Positions 21,919 through 35,869 are shown, counted from the stretch's first letter. The stretch is DNA of 64,000 nt from Dryococelus australis (GCA_029891345.1 CM056993.1:224139924-224203923), one strand, 5' to 3'. The notes: generated by a model not told the origin, from the letters alone. Program-made: numbers and translations.

Positions 21919-23479
21919 TTTTTGTGTAATACTTGTCTGCCATGCCAAGGTCCTAACTTCGCCTTTTGGATGTGCATTCGTTTGTGTTATTTTGGTAGTT
22001 CTGGCATATGAGTTATTTCCGGCTAGCCGTTGTGCACACCTGCCATTTAGTAGTCGTGCAGCAGTCAGACGGGTTGGCACGTATCACGCTCCTGGTGCAT
22101 TTACCTTTTTTGCACCAATCATTTCAATTTGAACAGACTTAGTATATTTCCGGAACCTGTTATGTTCCAGCACCTGCAGATTCGACCATGTCTTCCCCGG
22201 GATTAGCATCGCCCAGGAAAGGTTAAGTTTTCCAAGCATTAGGGTCAGCCTTAATAGGCCCAATTCCTTCAATAGGTATGGGGAAGTCTGCTTTCTTCAG
22301 CCACATTGGGAGAATGGGGTGGGTTTGAACAATGCAACCAATGAGAGAATGGCATACATCCAGGCGATCAGTCACACGACCCTGAGAATACCAACAACTT
22401 CGCCTCGACACCACCTGTGTCTGACACCTAGTAGGGTAGTAGGGTAACCCCCCCCCCCCCCCAGCCAATTCACAGCCATCATTAGTGTATAAATTTTTTT
22501 TAATGGTGTGATTCCAGATGTATATACGCACATAATGGTAAAGTGAGCACTTTTGTGGCCCATGTTACATTTCCTTTTCAGCCATTGTTTACCCTTTAAT
22601 CGCATTTTTTAAATAAACAACTTTATTTACATAGTAAACATAGTGTGTATATTCCACCACACACTGAAGTCAACATCAAAGGCTAAAAATAAATACCTGT
22701 ATTTATTGCCAATTTTTCCAAATGAGGGGGTTTTTCCAAGTACTCACTGTATCGTGACGAATTTTTAATTGCTTTTCAGAATAGTTTTTGGGCTTTTAAA
22801 TCAAGATAAAGGGTACAGGCCGTATTCGTCTATGAAAATGTAGCAACTAGAGCATGGTGGCCTTATAGTTCAGACATGGGCCAAAAGCTGCATGTTGAAT
22901 GTCTCAATGTCTGTTTGCAAGCTCTGTATGTCCATCGATTTGAAGTGTTACTCATTCAAAACAATGATAGGCCTGAGACAGTTCTTCATCGATCACTCAG
23001 GAGACCTGTTCAATTAACTGATGGCAGTATGGTGGAGCAAAAGTGGTTAACTTTAAGGTTGGGAGTTCGGGTAAAAATTTTACTATGATTTCTCCCCAAA
23101 CCTCTAGTATTGTTATAGTTCGCCAGACATTGCAGGATGCAATGTCAAATCAATGTTGTATAACGGACTCCTTCCGGGGTCGTGTGCCGACTGCTACTAC
23201 AGAATCCTTCCAATGGTGCTGAGCCCATCGTGATTAATAAAAATACATTACTAGTACTACGCTCGCTATGCAGTGAGGTCTTAGGGCGACTCACACACCC
23301 ATTCATTCAGCAAACAAAGATACAAAACGCTCTGAAAATACACAAACTCTTTGCATATCACCCTTCTAAATTGGCGGGAAAGGTGGGGGCCCGCGCCTCT
23401 ATATCCCTTAGGCGACCCGAATGAAGATGCATCACGTAATTTCAATGGGTTTTATTAAATGTTCTTCCAGGAAATAACT
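21919..23479. other. Unrecognised DNA with a 15-nt C tract
   Basis: C run at 22448-22462. At 22539-22555 the 17-mer taaagtgagcacttttg is identical to the arm of the MITE at 43280, pointing to a relic of that family. Open stretches up to 102 codons (22223-22531, minus) contain no domain I recognise; two plus-strand frames at 22876-23088 and 23182-23424 are likewise unplaced. Confidence 0.35.
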
Positions 23480-23700
23480 TACAACAAGTACCAGGTTTAA
23501 CACGCTGGTAGGGTAACACTGTAAAAACAGCATGTGACCACGAAGAATTATGTTGAAAATAATACCTTCCCAGGCATTTTATGCCATGGGAAGGAGAGGA
23601 GTGGAGATTCTTGGGCGGCTAAACAAACAAGGTTCTGATATGCTAGAAGTGTATTGTAGTGAAAATGTTCAGTACAAGATTAATGTGCCGCCCAAGCGTA
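23480..23700 (+). repeat. Diverged repeat related to 38240-38420
   Basis: Shares the 16-mer ggtaacactgtaaaaa with 38247, and later weaker blocks in the same order, such as gcggctaaacaaacaaggtt against gcagctaaagaacaatggtt. Identity is low between the blocks. A 129-codon open frame (23550-23939) overlaps but shows no known domain. Probably remnants of one unidentified element family. Confidence 0.4.
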
Positions 23701-26700
23701 CGAACACGACCCCGTCTGTTAGCACATTCACCTCCTCGAGACATGGTGGAATGACTAACAACTCCTTTAGGCGTCCTGGCCAGGTTGGTGGCAAGGAAGA
23801 CATCGGACTACTTTTTTACACAAAACAAATTCCCTTGCATATGCACACGTTGCTTCCCTGCTTGCAAACGTGGCATCCAAAATTACATATGACACAAGGA
23901 ACATTTAATGCACACAAAACATTGGACGCGATGAGGTGATGATGAAACATGTGAGAAATAAGAAGTATGGAAAAACTGAAATAGTACACTGAGGCCCGCA
24001 GGGGCACTTAAACATATTACGGCAGTTCTTGTGCATCTTGCATGACTTGGTGTCTCGTAGCTAAAGCATAATTCACTTACTTCGGATTTCACACTACTTC
24101 CTTTAAACATGTGCATGTAGCCGCACTCGCGAAGTACCTGGTTTCGGTGACTGATGTGGTGCACTCTTGGACCGGTGCACACGAGCGCCCGGTAAAGTGC
24201 TGCTCCCTGCAGACGTCGCCAGTTATGGCGGGCAAACGGCTTGGGGGGAAGCAGCTGGTGCCATCACACATTCCTGGACATTATATTTTACAACCAACTT
24301 ATACGTTTCAAGAGGTACAAAAGCTTACCTGACAATTTAAGCATTGTAGACAGACCATTTACTGTATTAAAGGTGCCATTGCAGCACCATGTAATGTGTT
24401 CAGGCACAGGGCAACATAATATTTATAATGCTAGTCAGTATCATGTTAAGAAAACAGCATATTGGCTGTTATTTCTTTGGACATTGTTGTTGTCAACCTC
24501 AAGCATATTACTCTTTACTTCAAGATGTTTACCCAATGTGCATGAAACTGTACTTCGTGATTTTGAACTGTCATCTCTCCTTGATACTGTGTACTTGCTA
24601 CTTATAACTGCTATGGTATACTTCTGTGAACTATTGTTCTTCTGCTTCTTGTTTTGAACTGTGTTTATTCTATGTGTTTGTGGCTGGCTTGACTTTCATA
24701 TTATGGGCTGTTTCGTTTGGGGGGGAGGGGATTGCGTGACCTGCGCTGGCAGGCATCACGCTCTACCTGATTTTGCTTCACATTCTTCTGGTCCGACCTC
24801 GGTATTCCAATCCTTTCTCCACACCTCTTAGCTTTGGTTATTACCTTCCCTCCAGCGCATGTGCACTGGCCAGCTTTCCCCTCTCTTGATTTTGTAAGTT
24901 CGTCCGAACAAGTGTAAGCTCGGCCCATTCCCTACTAAGGCTTCGGTAAGAGCATTTGACTCTTAGCTGGGTGTGGTGTGACCATTCTTTGCACGATTTC
25001 GATCGATGTTCGTCAAGAGACAGGTTGATTTGGCAGGTGATGGTTAGATCTTTTTTAGATTGCCATTCCAAAATTCTTGTTGTATTAGCTTCTCAAATAT
25101 TTTTGAAACTTTTGCATTTTCCTTCTCTTCACATTGTTTCGGTTTGCATTGCCAATATGATTGAGGGCACTTTTGAATGCTGTCTCATGTGTCGTTGGGA
25201 TGCCAAACTATGCCTCGATTATTGAACGTGGTTTACCCAAAATTTTCGGACACAAATCATAATTTTATAGGAACATTTTAGGTAAACATTCAAAAATCAA
25301 ATAGGATAGGGTTCAGCCAATGTTTTGTTCCTACACTCGTTTTTGTAATCTGGTAATTTGGGTTCGTTCTATGTTAAGGGCGTGCATTATAATCATAAAT
25401 TTGTATTTGATTGTAAATGTCCTTGTCTTTTATTAAGAATTATTCGGATGCCTTTGGTAGGCCCAAAAGGGTGCACCGAGTTGGCGATTGTTCGTACTTG
25501 ATTTGTCCTCATTGATGTTAGTAAATTGCAGTTTAAATTTTGTTCACTGTACTATCAGGAAGTCAAAGGCATAATGTTAAGACAAATAGTTTGAGTGTTA
25601 AATGCATACTCTGAATCAAGTGGATAATTGTGTCTGATCGCAGAGAATTAATGAGTTTAAATAACTCCATAACAGTTGTCAACAGAATACCTCTGATCTT
25701 TTGATAATTTAGTAGGGTCGTATTTTTGTATCCAAGAGCTTAAAAATTTTAACACTGTTTCGAGCAGCTTTAAAGCTTTGTATTTTTTCATACTTGTAAT
25801 TAACTGGAACTTTTCATAAGGCAATATTTATGACATAATTAGGTTTGAGTATTTTTATATTTTTTGTGGATATAAGGGAAATACTGTACATATATTTTTA
25901 TTATTTTCGCTGTTGTAAACTTCCGTTTATGGGCTTAACACAGTATTTTTAATAAATTATTGATTTCCGACCCTAAAAAAGGGTTGCTATATATATAGTA
26001 ATAAGTTGGTGGGCTTAAGGAGACTCAATGCTTAAAATAAAATGCCTTAGCAGTGGCCCAACTACACGTCCATGGAAAAATGCAGCAAACCATGACACTC
26101 CATACACCCTCGAAGAAACTCCGACGACATTGCATGCGTGCCCCACAGCATTTCGTAAAATGGGCCCTGCACCAAGCCAAGATGAAGACTGACTGTAGCT
26201 CGCCACAAAGGCGAAAGGTGATTTCCCCTAGGCGCTGTATCCACTCTGTAAAACACTTTGTCGTCCATTTCAACAAAACGGAAAATACAGGAGTCTATCA
26301 CTTTAACCACCTTGCAAGTCATACTATTGCGACAGTTTCGAGATTGTGTGCGACACCAACGGGATGAAATCATATTTCACAATGGAACGAACTTTCCTTC
26401 AGAATTAACATTCTGTCTGTTTTTTAATCATGCAGCTACACGCCCATGCATAACATTATAGCATACGCAACTCATTCACAGACACTAAAATTCTGATGTA
26501 AAGTCAACCAGATTTGACTGCAAGACATTTGCAAAGTATATACAAGTCCTGCAATTACTCACAATAAATGTCCTTCAGCTCAAAAAACTAAATACATTTC
26601 GTTCCCGCTTGCCCACCATTTGTCACATAGTACAAGTCGGGCCTGTCAGTTTCAGCAGGCAACTCGTCAGCGCTCTATCGCTGGGCAAGTAAGGCACTGT

Positions 26701-28796
26701 CTGGTAAGGCACTGTCCAACTCACACCCACTTAATGCTCATTACCATTATGCGACATGAGACTTCCAGCGACGTGTCTGGAGTGCACAACAAAACATACC
26801 GGTGACAGGTACACACACACTTATTAAACTGGCGGTGTTAAATAACACAGGCATCCTCACGTACACAATCCGGCAGCTTCTGGCTAACGACTCTCTCACC
26901 TTATCACCATGCATGCCTAGCGGTGAGCAGGTAATATCATACATTTCGCCAGTAGTACTACACGGTGGTAGCTCCTCACAATATTTTCATAATTACACAA
27001 GCCAATATACAAACAAGTATATATCAAACACCACATAATTATTTTGCAAATATCGAAATGCAATTAATACATAACACCACACATTAATCTTGTATATGGC
27101 CAGCCACAAATATATGCTATATAACTAAGTAAGAAAACTTTCTAGGCATTGCTACAAATCACCCAAAAAAAACCAAATTATTAAATACCACCAAGGGCGA
27201 TAACACTAATTTCCAAAAAATTATGCAGTTCAGTTACTAAGGCGGTAGATAAAAAAAAATTGGTGTCCTGAATGAATGACTCATCACACCTGTGGAAATA
27301 AGTTAGTGGGTTTAGGTTAGTCCAAATTTTGGAATTTCAATGAAGGTAGCACCTATGTTTACTGTGTGTTTATGTATAATTTCATCATCTGGTGCATCTA
27401 GTGCAAGGTAAGCCATATTTCATGATATTGCAAAGTGTCGTTGATGTGTCATACAAAATATTTCCTGCTTGGAGCACAAACCCCCTACCAGGTGGGTTCG
27501 AACACCAAGCCGTAACAACAGTAGCGTTCGAGACTCGCGAGGTTAAGCTGCCCGTCATCCGCACTCTGGCGGTCAACAGCTTTGTGCCAATCACTTAATT
27601 ACAACAGCTAATGTTAAATACCGGAACTGTTTTCTTGTTTAGTGCGCCGGAGTTGCTTACCCTCTTCCCCTGTGGTTTTGAATTGCCGAGGGGAGATTAA
27701 TTCAGACAGTAAATCATTTACCACGCCTCAAGAGTATTCACCGGAATGGGTTTTGTGTGCATTTGTGTGTCGCCCTTTGGACATATCAGGGTATGGGCCC
27801 TTTAAATATTCCCTACCTACAATACTTGATGTCATTGTTTTGTCTTGTACTTCATTCTGTGTGTTGATATGTAATAATTATGCAAGTGTCAGGGCATAAG
27901 GCCAGCCCTAAGAGGCCATCGTTTTGCAAACCAAGTGAAATGTGTAATCAATGTAACTATCACTATTAGCACATCATATGGCCAGCCAATAGGCCATGGT
28001 ATAGTAAAACACTTTAGTGCTATTCTAATCACCGTAGAATAATAAGGGGGAACATGTGGCAATGAGAGGAAATTGGGTCCAGGTGAATGGTCCGCAGCAT
28101 CCTTAGTTCACCAGTCTCCAGCTCTACATCACTGCTGCTGCTGCCGAGCAACGTCTGGCATCTACCGGGATCAGCATCATCAACACTTTACTTTCAAACC
28201 TTCCACCGCCCGCACAACCTAACCTATACCCTGTCCCTTCGATGCCGGCAAAGTAAAACTGGTACCTTGGAAAAAAATTTCAGGTGATTCTTATTTTTTT
28301 TCTTTATTTATTACAGACAGCTAATTTGAGTTGACATTCGAGAGACAATAAGTGCAGTTCTAATCACACTTTGGACGTTACAGCCAATATGTGAAAACTG
28401 GAAATAAAAGCCATTCAAGGAATCTGGTCAACAACGCACTTCCATTTGTCAACAAACTCACAAAACAATTCTGGAAAGCAGTTAATCTACTATTAGTTAC
28501 ACTAAATAGCTCAAGTTGGAAATATGTGGTTGTTGATTCGATACAGTTCAGAGCCCTCGAGATGTATCGAATCCTGAGAGTAGAATGAAAGAGCTGATTC
28601 ATCTAGCAGAGTTGATCCAAATGTTTCGAATTCGAATAAATTAAATCACTCGTTTCGACCAAGTCTACCACCCAGTGCAGAACAATCCATAGAACACCAG
28701 CGAATTTTAAATACATAGAGTCTGGAGCAAGCAGTATAGAAAAGTAGGAATGTTGTGGCGTCAATAAGCTGCTGGAGATAGGCGGATTGGGAACCA
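23701..28796. other. Unrecognised DNA, no supported gene
   Basis: Open stretches reach 138 codons (24241-24657, with a hydrophobic C-terminal half) but none matches a known family, and several overlap on opposite strands (for example 26015-26373). A T-loop-like gtgggttcgaacac occurs at 27491-27504 without a proper A box. Minor repeats include two copies of aaggcactgtc at 26691-26717. Confidence 0.35.
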
Positions 28797-29115
28797 CACA
28801 TAACTTAGAAATTCACCACTTAGAACTGTTATAACTTTGAACTATCATAACTTAGAACTGCCATATTCTACAAATACAACTTAGAACTACCATATCTTAG
28901 AAACACACATCTTAGAACACATATCTTAGAAACATCATAATTTAGAACCATCATAACTTAGAAAAACACAACCTAGAACAACATAACTACGATCGCAACT
29001 TAGAAACACACAACTTGGAACTGTCATACGTTAGAAACACACAATCTATAAACATCATAAATTAGAACGATTGCAACTCAGAAACACACAATGCAGAACC
29101 TCATAACTTAGAAGA
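28797..29115. repeat. Degenerate ~17-bp minisatellite
   Basis: About 18 units built on cataacttagaac or cataacttagaaacaca, with many substitutions and short indels, running from ~28797 to 29115. The edges are fairly sharp: ccacaca before, gaagatggtaag after. There are stops in most frames. Purely a tandem repeat. Confidence 0.85.
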
Positions 29116-32100
29116 TGGTAAGTGAAAGTATATATATTTTAAAAAGATATTAGTGACAATTTTTCTTGTGCATTTCCTCGCATTTAGTTCTGCACTCTAG
29201 CCAGAACATTTTTAATTTCACAATTAGTTACATATGTATAGTATAGATGGCACCGTCATAATGAATGGAACAGAAACCATTTCGCAAATTTTTTTCTCTG
29301 TTGTATTGGCAACAAGCTGATCATTGGCTTTTCCGACAGTTTACTTTCACAAACCAGGGCTAGGGCACATTATTAACTATAGACGGCCGACTTTGGGCGG
29401 CAACTTTAAAACTGTGTAATTATTCTAGCTCTGTCAAAAAATAGAAACGGAATGCACAAACATAGTGAACTATTTGTATGTAAAGGCAGGTATTCTTCAG
29501 TATGGTGGCGCCGTTATACCGATGCTGGAAATAAGTAATCATTTCCGACTTCAGGTACACAATTAATTTAATAACAATAATAAATAAATTATGTACAACA
29601 CAAAAAACACTCTAAGCACTGAAACATTGCACCGAAACATTGAACTATACGACAATAAACATGCACACAGTAACAAATATAATATAACTTCCCATTACCA
29701 AACCGAATTTCGCACCTTCTGACTACTGTAACCAAATTTGGTAAACAGTAACAAACTGTTTGCAGAGCGTTTACAAACAGCAAAGTAACTTCGAGCACCA
29801 ATCCACTGATTTTACATAATTTGTTATCTAGAAACGCGAAAATTCGCGGATCAACTGTGTGAACATAATTATAATATTTATGATATTATAATTTCATATC
29901 TGATATAGAATTTCAATTTTGTGGGAAATGTAATGGAAACCAATGAACGTGCTTTGACTATAACTTTTCTAATACATCATCTGAAATTTATTATCATATC
30001 CATTTAAATGCCATGGCGGTGAGTTACAAGTGTAGACCATTATGATGGTGGTTAGTCGCACTAGATGCTACCACGGACATGGTGAGTTTAGGCAAAAGGT
30101 TTCTGTATTACCTGCTAAAAGCCATATGAATGGTACATATCTAGGGTTAAATTGTTACAAAAACTGTATAGTTTTTCGTATCCTTTGCTTGTGATGGGAC
30201 AGGAAGGGAGGGAGAACTGAATCTTGATCTGCAGGCTCCTCCTGGCTGAATAAATAACTGTGGTTTCAATGGGATTCTGCTTTGCAAGAATTAGGAAGAA
30301 AATGTTCTGCATTTTGGATCTTGCCCTAGGTTTAGAATTAATCTCTTTATGAATTTAAATACTGCTTGTGAGCTCAGATTCACCGAAATACTGTTTTCTT
30401 TTTCACTCATTTCACTGAAGGATACGAAACTGTAACTTGTACCTGCACATCTGGTTTTTGGAAGCCAAAAGTCGTTTTACTGACTAATGGTCAATGAATA
30501 AAACCAACTTGCTACCTGCATACAAATCATTTTTTGAGTACTTAAGTTTATATTAATAAATACAAATAAAACAAATAATTTTCACAAACAATTTTGAAAT
30601 AAATAAGTTTGTATTCATAAATTAGTTAAAGAGGTAAGAATTGGTACGCCATCATAAAGAAAGGTATGACAAATTATTATTTAATAAATAAAACTGCCTT
30701 ACCAAAAATAGCAGTTGTAAGAAAAAATAAAAGTAACATTATTGATTACAAAATTCAGTTACAAAATGCATGTTTATATAAGTGTAGCTATTATTGTCAG
30801 TTTATAGTGAGCGAAATGAAATATGCATTTAAAACAATATGAATTATGAGTTAATTTAATAATAATTTCCATGGCGAATATTATTATTTTATGTTAAATG
30901 TGAGTGCCCTCGCTCCGACTGGCATATACATATTAAACCTACAACTTATGTTTGTTACCGAGGGAGTGGAGTGTAGAGATTTGGGCCGCTCTTAACAGCC
31001 TGCGAGGTCTTGAAAGTCGAACAGAGAAGGGGGTGCAAATGAAGGTCTTTTAATGGAGTAGTGTAAGCTCACTGGTAACTGATTAGTCAGCTACATACGT
31101 TTTTGTATAGGAAAAAACATCAAAAATAAATATTGAAGAAACATTTCGAAATGAACAAATTTTCTCAAATTAAACGTTTGTTGAAAACAGATTAAAATGT
31201 ATTATATATTGCCATAAAAGAAACTATGTTACAATAACAGCTGTGTTAAAGACTCCATCTTTGCTTTGTGGTGCTCTACGGCGCATATTATTTCGTGTGT
31301 CTAACAAACAACAGTTGGATGTAGAATTTTGGAGGCAACATCACCGTCTTGAAAAACTACTTTCGGGCAGGAAATCATTGGTGCTCCACTTTATTTCCAG
31401 AAATGTAGCGATTGCCTACCTTTATCTCACTGGATTCTAGTTTTTGGTTAGACATGCATATCTATACTGTCACTTTGTCTGTAATTATTTGAAAATTTTA
31501 TGATTCTTTTATGAGGTGGAAGTAAGGAATGATACATACATTTCTCCTCGTGGATGTTCAAAACCAAAAGTCGGTTCTCTCCGAGATTCGCATTTGTTTA
31601 TCACCTTTATGACTCCCGACGATGCCCGATCTAGTCCTCTTCGTGCATGGAAATCCTACCTATCTGGCCAACTTGTTGAGAGCAAGAGTACAATTAATAT
31701 AATGAAAATACTGCGGGCTATGTGCTATCACTAGCCGTCCTTGCTCTGTCAGTGCGCCTCTCAACCAGCGAGTAGCCTAATCAAAAACACTTCGCAGATT
31801 TCGCACCCTCAGGAGACGCACCAGGACTGTCAGGGTGACTCTCAGGTAGCAAGTGTCATAAACACAACCAAATTCCTAAGACTATGTCTTCAAGACGGGG
31901 AAAATTGCCTGGCCAATGATGGGTTGTAACATAGAAGTTTATTGTTTTATCAGAGCTTATGTCCGAACTTTATCTAAGATCTTCACAGAATACTGTTGCG
32001 CCATTCGAGTTCAGAGGATGACTGAATATGGGGATGAACTTCATTTTGACCGGCCGGATATGGTGGTTCAAAGTCATAATTCAAGATCAGAGTAGTGTCT

Positions 32101-33049
32101 AAGTACTGTTGAATATATTTAATCACTAGAATTAAGCTTCATAGCATTTATATTGATTAAATTCTGATGAGTTTGTTTACTGTTGTAAAATATGAATTGA
32201 GATACACATAGTCACAAAGGCTTCTAATCATACACATTTCTCTAATTTAAAATAAAATATTGACATTTTATGAAGATATGAAAGTGAATCTCACGTCGAA
32301 ATTTTTGATCGCGAAAGACCAGACTTCGCCGACATTTTTTTTCTTTTTTTGGAAATATAAAATAACATTATAGACATTTAAAGAATATTCAGTAAAATTT
32401 GTACAATACTTTACTTAAAACAAATAAAACATAGCAGCAACTAGTTTTCTGCCCATTGCCTTCTTCATAACATTGGTATTAAAAATAACAAAGAGAGTGT
32501 TTGTAATGTGAGTTAACTGGTAAATATAAATCTGCATTGAAAACAGTAATGTACAAAAATTTTCTTTTTCCCTTACATATAATATCTCCCAATGGATAAC
32601 ACTACTAACTCCACCACAGCTACAGTGAAATGCATGCACCTATGAAAACAAAGTGCTCGTCGGATTTTCAAAATAATGACGTCACTGAACTCGTTGCTTA
32701 ATTAAATGTTATTCTATTGGAACAAATGAGTATATTCCCATAAAAAAAACTAAAGTTGATATCGTTATCACAGTAATTAATTTCAGCTCGGAACAGACAT
32801 AGAGGATGTTTTATGACCCCATAGTGCCATTTGTGGATTCAAAATCGAATTTTCGAACCTATTTGAGGTGAACATTTTAGCTGAATAATGCTGCATGATG
32901 ATAGAATACCAGATATTTTCAGGTTTTAACGAAACACAGTAATTAAACATCATAATGGTACAAAAATGTATAATTTCAATTATTTTAAGTCTATAAATAT
33001 TCATTATAATATGACTTATTTTATGTTTATCAAATATGATGAAATGGAT
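29116..33049. other. Unrecognised DNA, no supported gene
   Basis: AT-rich with short open stretches (up to 74 codons) and no recognisable domain. Frames at 31243-31440, 31516-31734 and 31741-31929 lie close together on the plus strand but carry no motif I know, and I do not call them genes. Confidence 0.35.
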
Positions 33050-34900
33050 AACTCATAAACTGCTATTATTGCTAGATGTGGAACTTAAATATTTTTTTTT
33101 GATTTCGTGATTAGTTTGCTTATGAACATGTTGCATTATTTTAGAAAAAAATTAATCAACAGATTTATTATACTGATTTGTAAACAAGGGATGAAAATGA
33201 AAGTTTAAGAAATTTCGATAGTTCTGATAAAGATTTTATCTTAGAAATTAAGCATATCTACATTTCTTATTACACATTTATTTAATAACTGTAAAATCTC
33301 ACTAAACATTTAGAATCTTGAATTGTTAATTATAAAGTTATGTAAAGTAAAACATTTATTAATAATAATATTGTTCATTTCTAAATTTTCTAAAAATTAA
33401 TACAAAAGGTAATAGATATTTTAAATTTGCACATTTTAAATATGTTTTATATTTAGATTGTAGCACTGGTTGGTATTATGAATATACCCAGGAATATGGT
33501 ACAAATCATTATTAAACTTAAAATTATTAAAATTGTTATTGGTAGTTAATTATTGTTGAAGAAAACATTCTTATTCCATATGTTATATATGTATATAATT
33601 TTTAATAATATATTTCAAATGTCGTAGCATCCTTATAATACAGTGTCAAATTTGTTTTCCAAAATTATACATTTATCTTTTCATGTTTTAAAGCTATTTT
33701 ATTAATTTGAACTTTATATACCTCAGGTTTGTAAAATCATATTTAATTAATATTTCTAAAAGTTATCTTTTTTCAAAATGTATTTCTGCTAATGATTAAA
33801 TATTATTTCATTTTTTACAACTAACATTTTAACTCCTTTTGATTTGTTAATTTATTTAACGAAAAATTTAAATACCATTGTTATTAACCCTAATCAACTT
33901 ATTCAGTTATAATTATACTATTACATTCATATTTCATGTTACCTATTATTTTTTGGTTCCTTTGTGGCATATTCGATATATTATCTTCCAAATCACAACT
34001 AATACAAAAGACATTGTTTGTTTTTTCATATCTAATTTAAAATATTCATTTGTAATATTATATATTTAAAACCAGTATCTTAGGAGGACAGTTATATATT
34101 TTCTTTTGATAACTTTATAATAACCACTATACATATTAATTATTTCGAATTTTCAAAATTGACAATATTACAGTATAACTTTGACTTTGTGTTATTCCTA
34201 AAAATAGCTTCTCAATTTTTATTCAAATTAGTACCTTTATTTAAAATTAAGTTTGCTAATGTTTAAATTTTCTAGAATTATTTATTAATTTGATATATAA
34301 TCACATTTATACTTTCCATTGTTTTTATATAAACTGAATTCTTTATTAATTTATATAAAAATCCTCTCTGTTCTCTGTTGTGTATAAAATGATTATATGT
34401 TGAACCCCTTTTCGTTATCACTTTCATGAGTATTTTTTTTTAATATTGAACCATTTTCTAAACAGAGTTTCAGTAATATAATGTAAATCATATTTTTTTC
34501 TTTATTTTAAGAAGATGTTTATCGTTTTAGAAGATATAAAAATCTTAATGGTTCTTACATAAATTTCAAAGTTTTATAATCAACTTCTAAAATGTAGCAT
34601 TTTTCGAAATCTTTCAGAAGATGTTTAATTTTTTGATATATTTTTTCTATATTAAATTGGCTCGACCATTCTAATCGACTATAGAACAAATATTCTGATA
34701 AAGACAAATTATGTCAATTATTAGCATCAAAATGTATTAAACAATAATAGAAAATGAATTTTTGTCATAAGGTTTTATTTATTTGATTTAACATTTATTT
34801 TGCAACATTAGAAACATTATCTCAATAGTGCTTACCAAAATTAATTTATATCAAAAATCACTTAATTAAATTGTAGTTGTTTTTGCATTGAAACCCAAGA
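33050..34900. other. Extremely AT-rich block
   Basis: About 1.85 kb made almost entirely of A and T, with G and C both scarce on either strand, rich in short ataatt/ttaaat motifs and without a fixed repeat period. It ends just before the tRNA-like 38-bp array. No gene or transposon is visible. Confidence 0.6.
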
Positions 34901-35019
34901 TTATCTCGGAGTTTATAATATCAAGATGGATATAATTAACGTTTTGAAACAAACATCCTTAAAAAATGTTAATAGGACAGCTAAAATTAAAACATATATT
35001 TATTGCAAACTCTGCTTCA

Positions 35020-35868
35020 CGTGTAGTCCCACTATTGGGTGCTGTAGCCCCTGGGCTACTGCGTCCCCACTATTCCGTTCTCTACCCACTGAGCTACTAT
35101 GGCCCCACTATTTGCTTCTCTGCCCACTGGGCTACTGCAACACCACTATTGGATGCTCTAACCACTGGGCTCTGCGGCCCCCTTAATGAGTGTTCTACCC
35201 ACTGGGCTACTGTGACCCCACTATTGGATGCTCTAACCACTGGGCTACTGAGGTACCACGATTGGGTTCTCTACCCACTTATCTACTGCGGCCCCACAAT
35301 TGGGTGCTCTAGCCAATGAGCTACTGCTGCCCCACTATTTGGTGCTCTAGCCACTGGGCCACTGCGGCCCCCTTAATGGGTACTCTAATCACTGGGCTAT
35401 TGTGCCCCACTATTTGGTTCTCTAACCACTGAGCTACTGCTGTCCCACTATTGCGTGCTCTAGTCACTGAGCTACAGTGGCCCCCTTAATGGGAGCTCTA
35501 GCCACTGGTCTATGGTGGCCCTCTATCGGGTTCTCTACCCACTGCGCTACTGCGGCCCCACTATCGGGTTCTCTACCCACTGAGCTACTGCGGACCCACT
35601 ATTGGGTGCTCCAGCCACTGAACTACTGTGTCACTTTTAATGGGTGGTGTAGCCAATGGGCTACTGTGGCTCCACTATTGGGTGCTCTACCCACTGTGCT
35701 ACTGTGGCCACACTATAGGGTTCTCTACCCACTTAACTACTGCAGCCACTACTATAGAGTTCTCTACACACTGAGCTACTGTGGCCCCACTATCGGATTC
35801 TCTACCTACTAAGATACTGCGGCCCCATTATTGGGTTCTCTACCCACTGAGCTGCTGTGGCTCTTGGG
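35020..35868 (-). repeat. 38-bp satellite of tRNA-like A-box units
   Basis: About 22 tandem units of 38 bp. On the minus strand the unit starts GGGGCCGCAGTAGCTCAGTG and continues GGTAGAGAACCCAATAGT. This is the layout of the 5' half of a tRNA: acceptor strand, then a D-arm containing a Pol III A box (TAGCTCAGTGGGTAGAG). No T-arm or B box is present in the units. Units differ by point changes (gggttctct against gggtgctct), with a few variants on ccccttaatgggt. The long plus-strand open frames (34966-35319, 35477-35812) are just the repeat read in its 38-bp steps. The head of the SINE at 40340-40689 resembles the unit, suggesting the satellite grew from a SINE or tRNA head. Confidence 0.9.
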
Positions 35869-35869
35869 T

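Noticed and set aside
26015-26373. Three overlapping open frames on both strands near 26.1-26.4 kb
   Set aside because: Opposed overlapping frames with no motif; most likely chance.
27470-27520. tRNA or SINE around gtgggttcgaacac
   Set aside because: The T-loop-like B box is good, but no A box or foldable acceptor and anticodon arms are found at the right distance.
34966-35812. Long plus-strand open frames rich in ATGLLRPH-type repeats
   Set aside because: They are conceptual translations of the 38-bp satellite; the period is not a multiple of three and the frames end at satellite variants.
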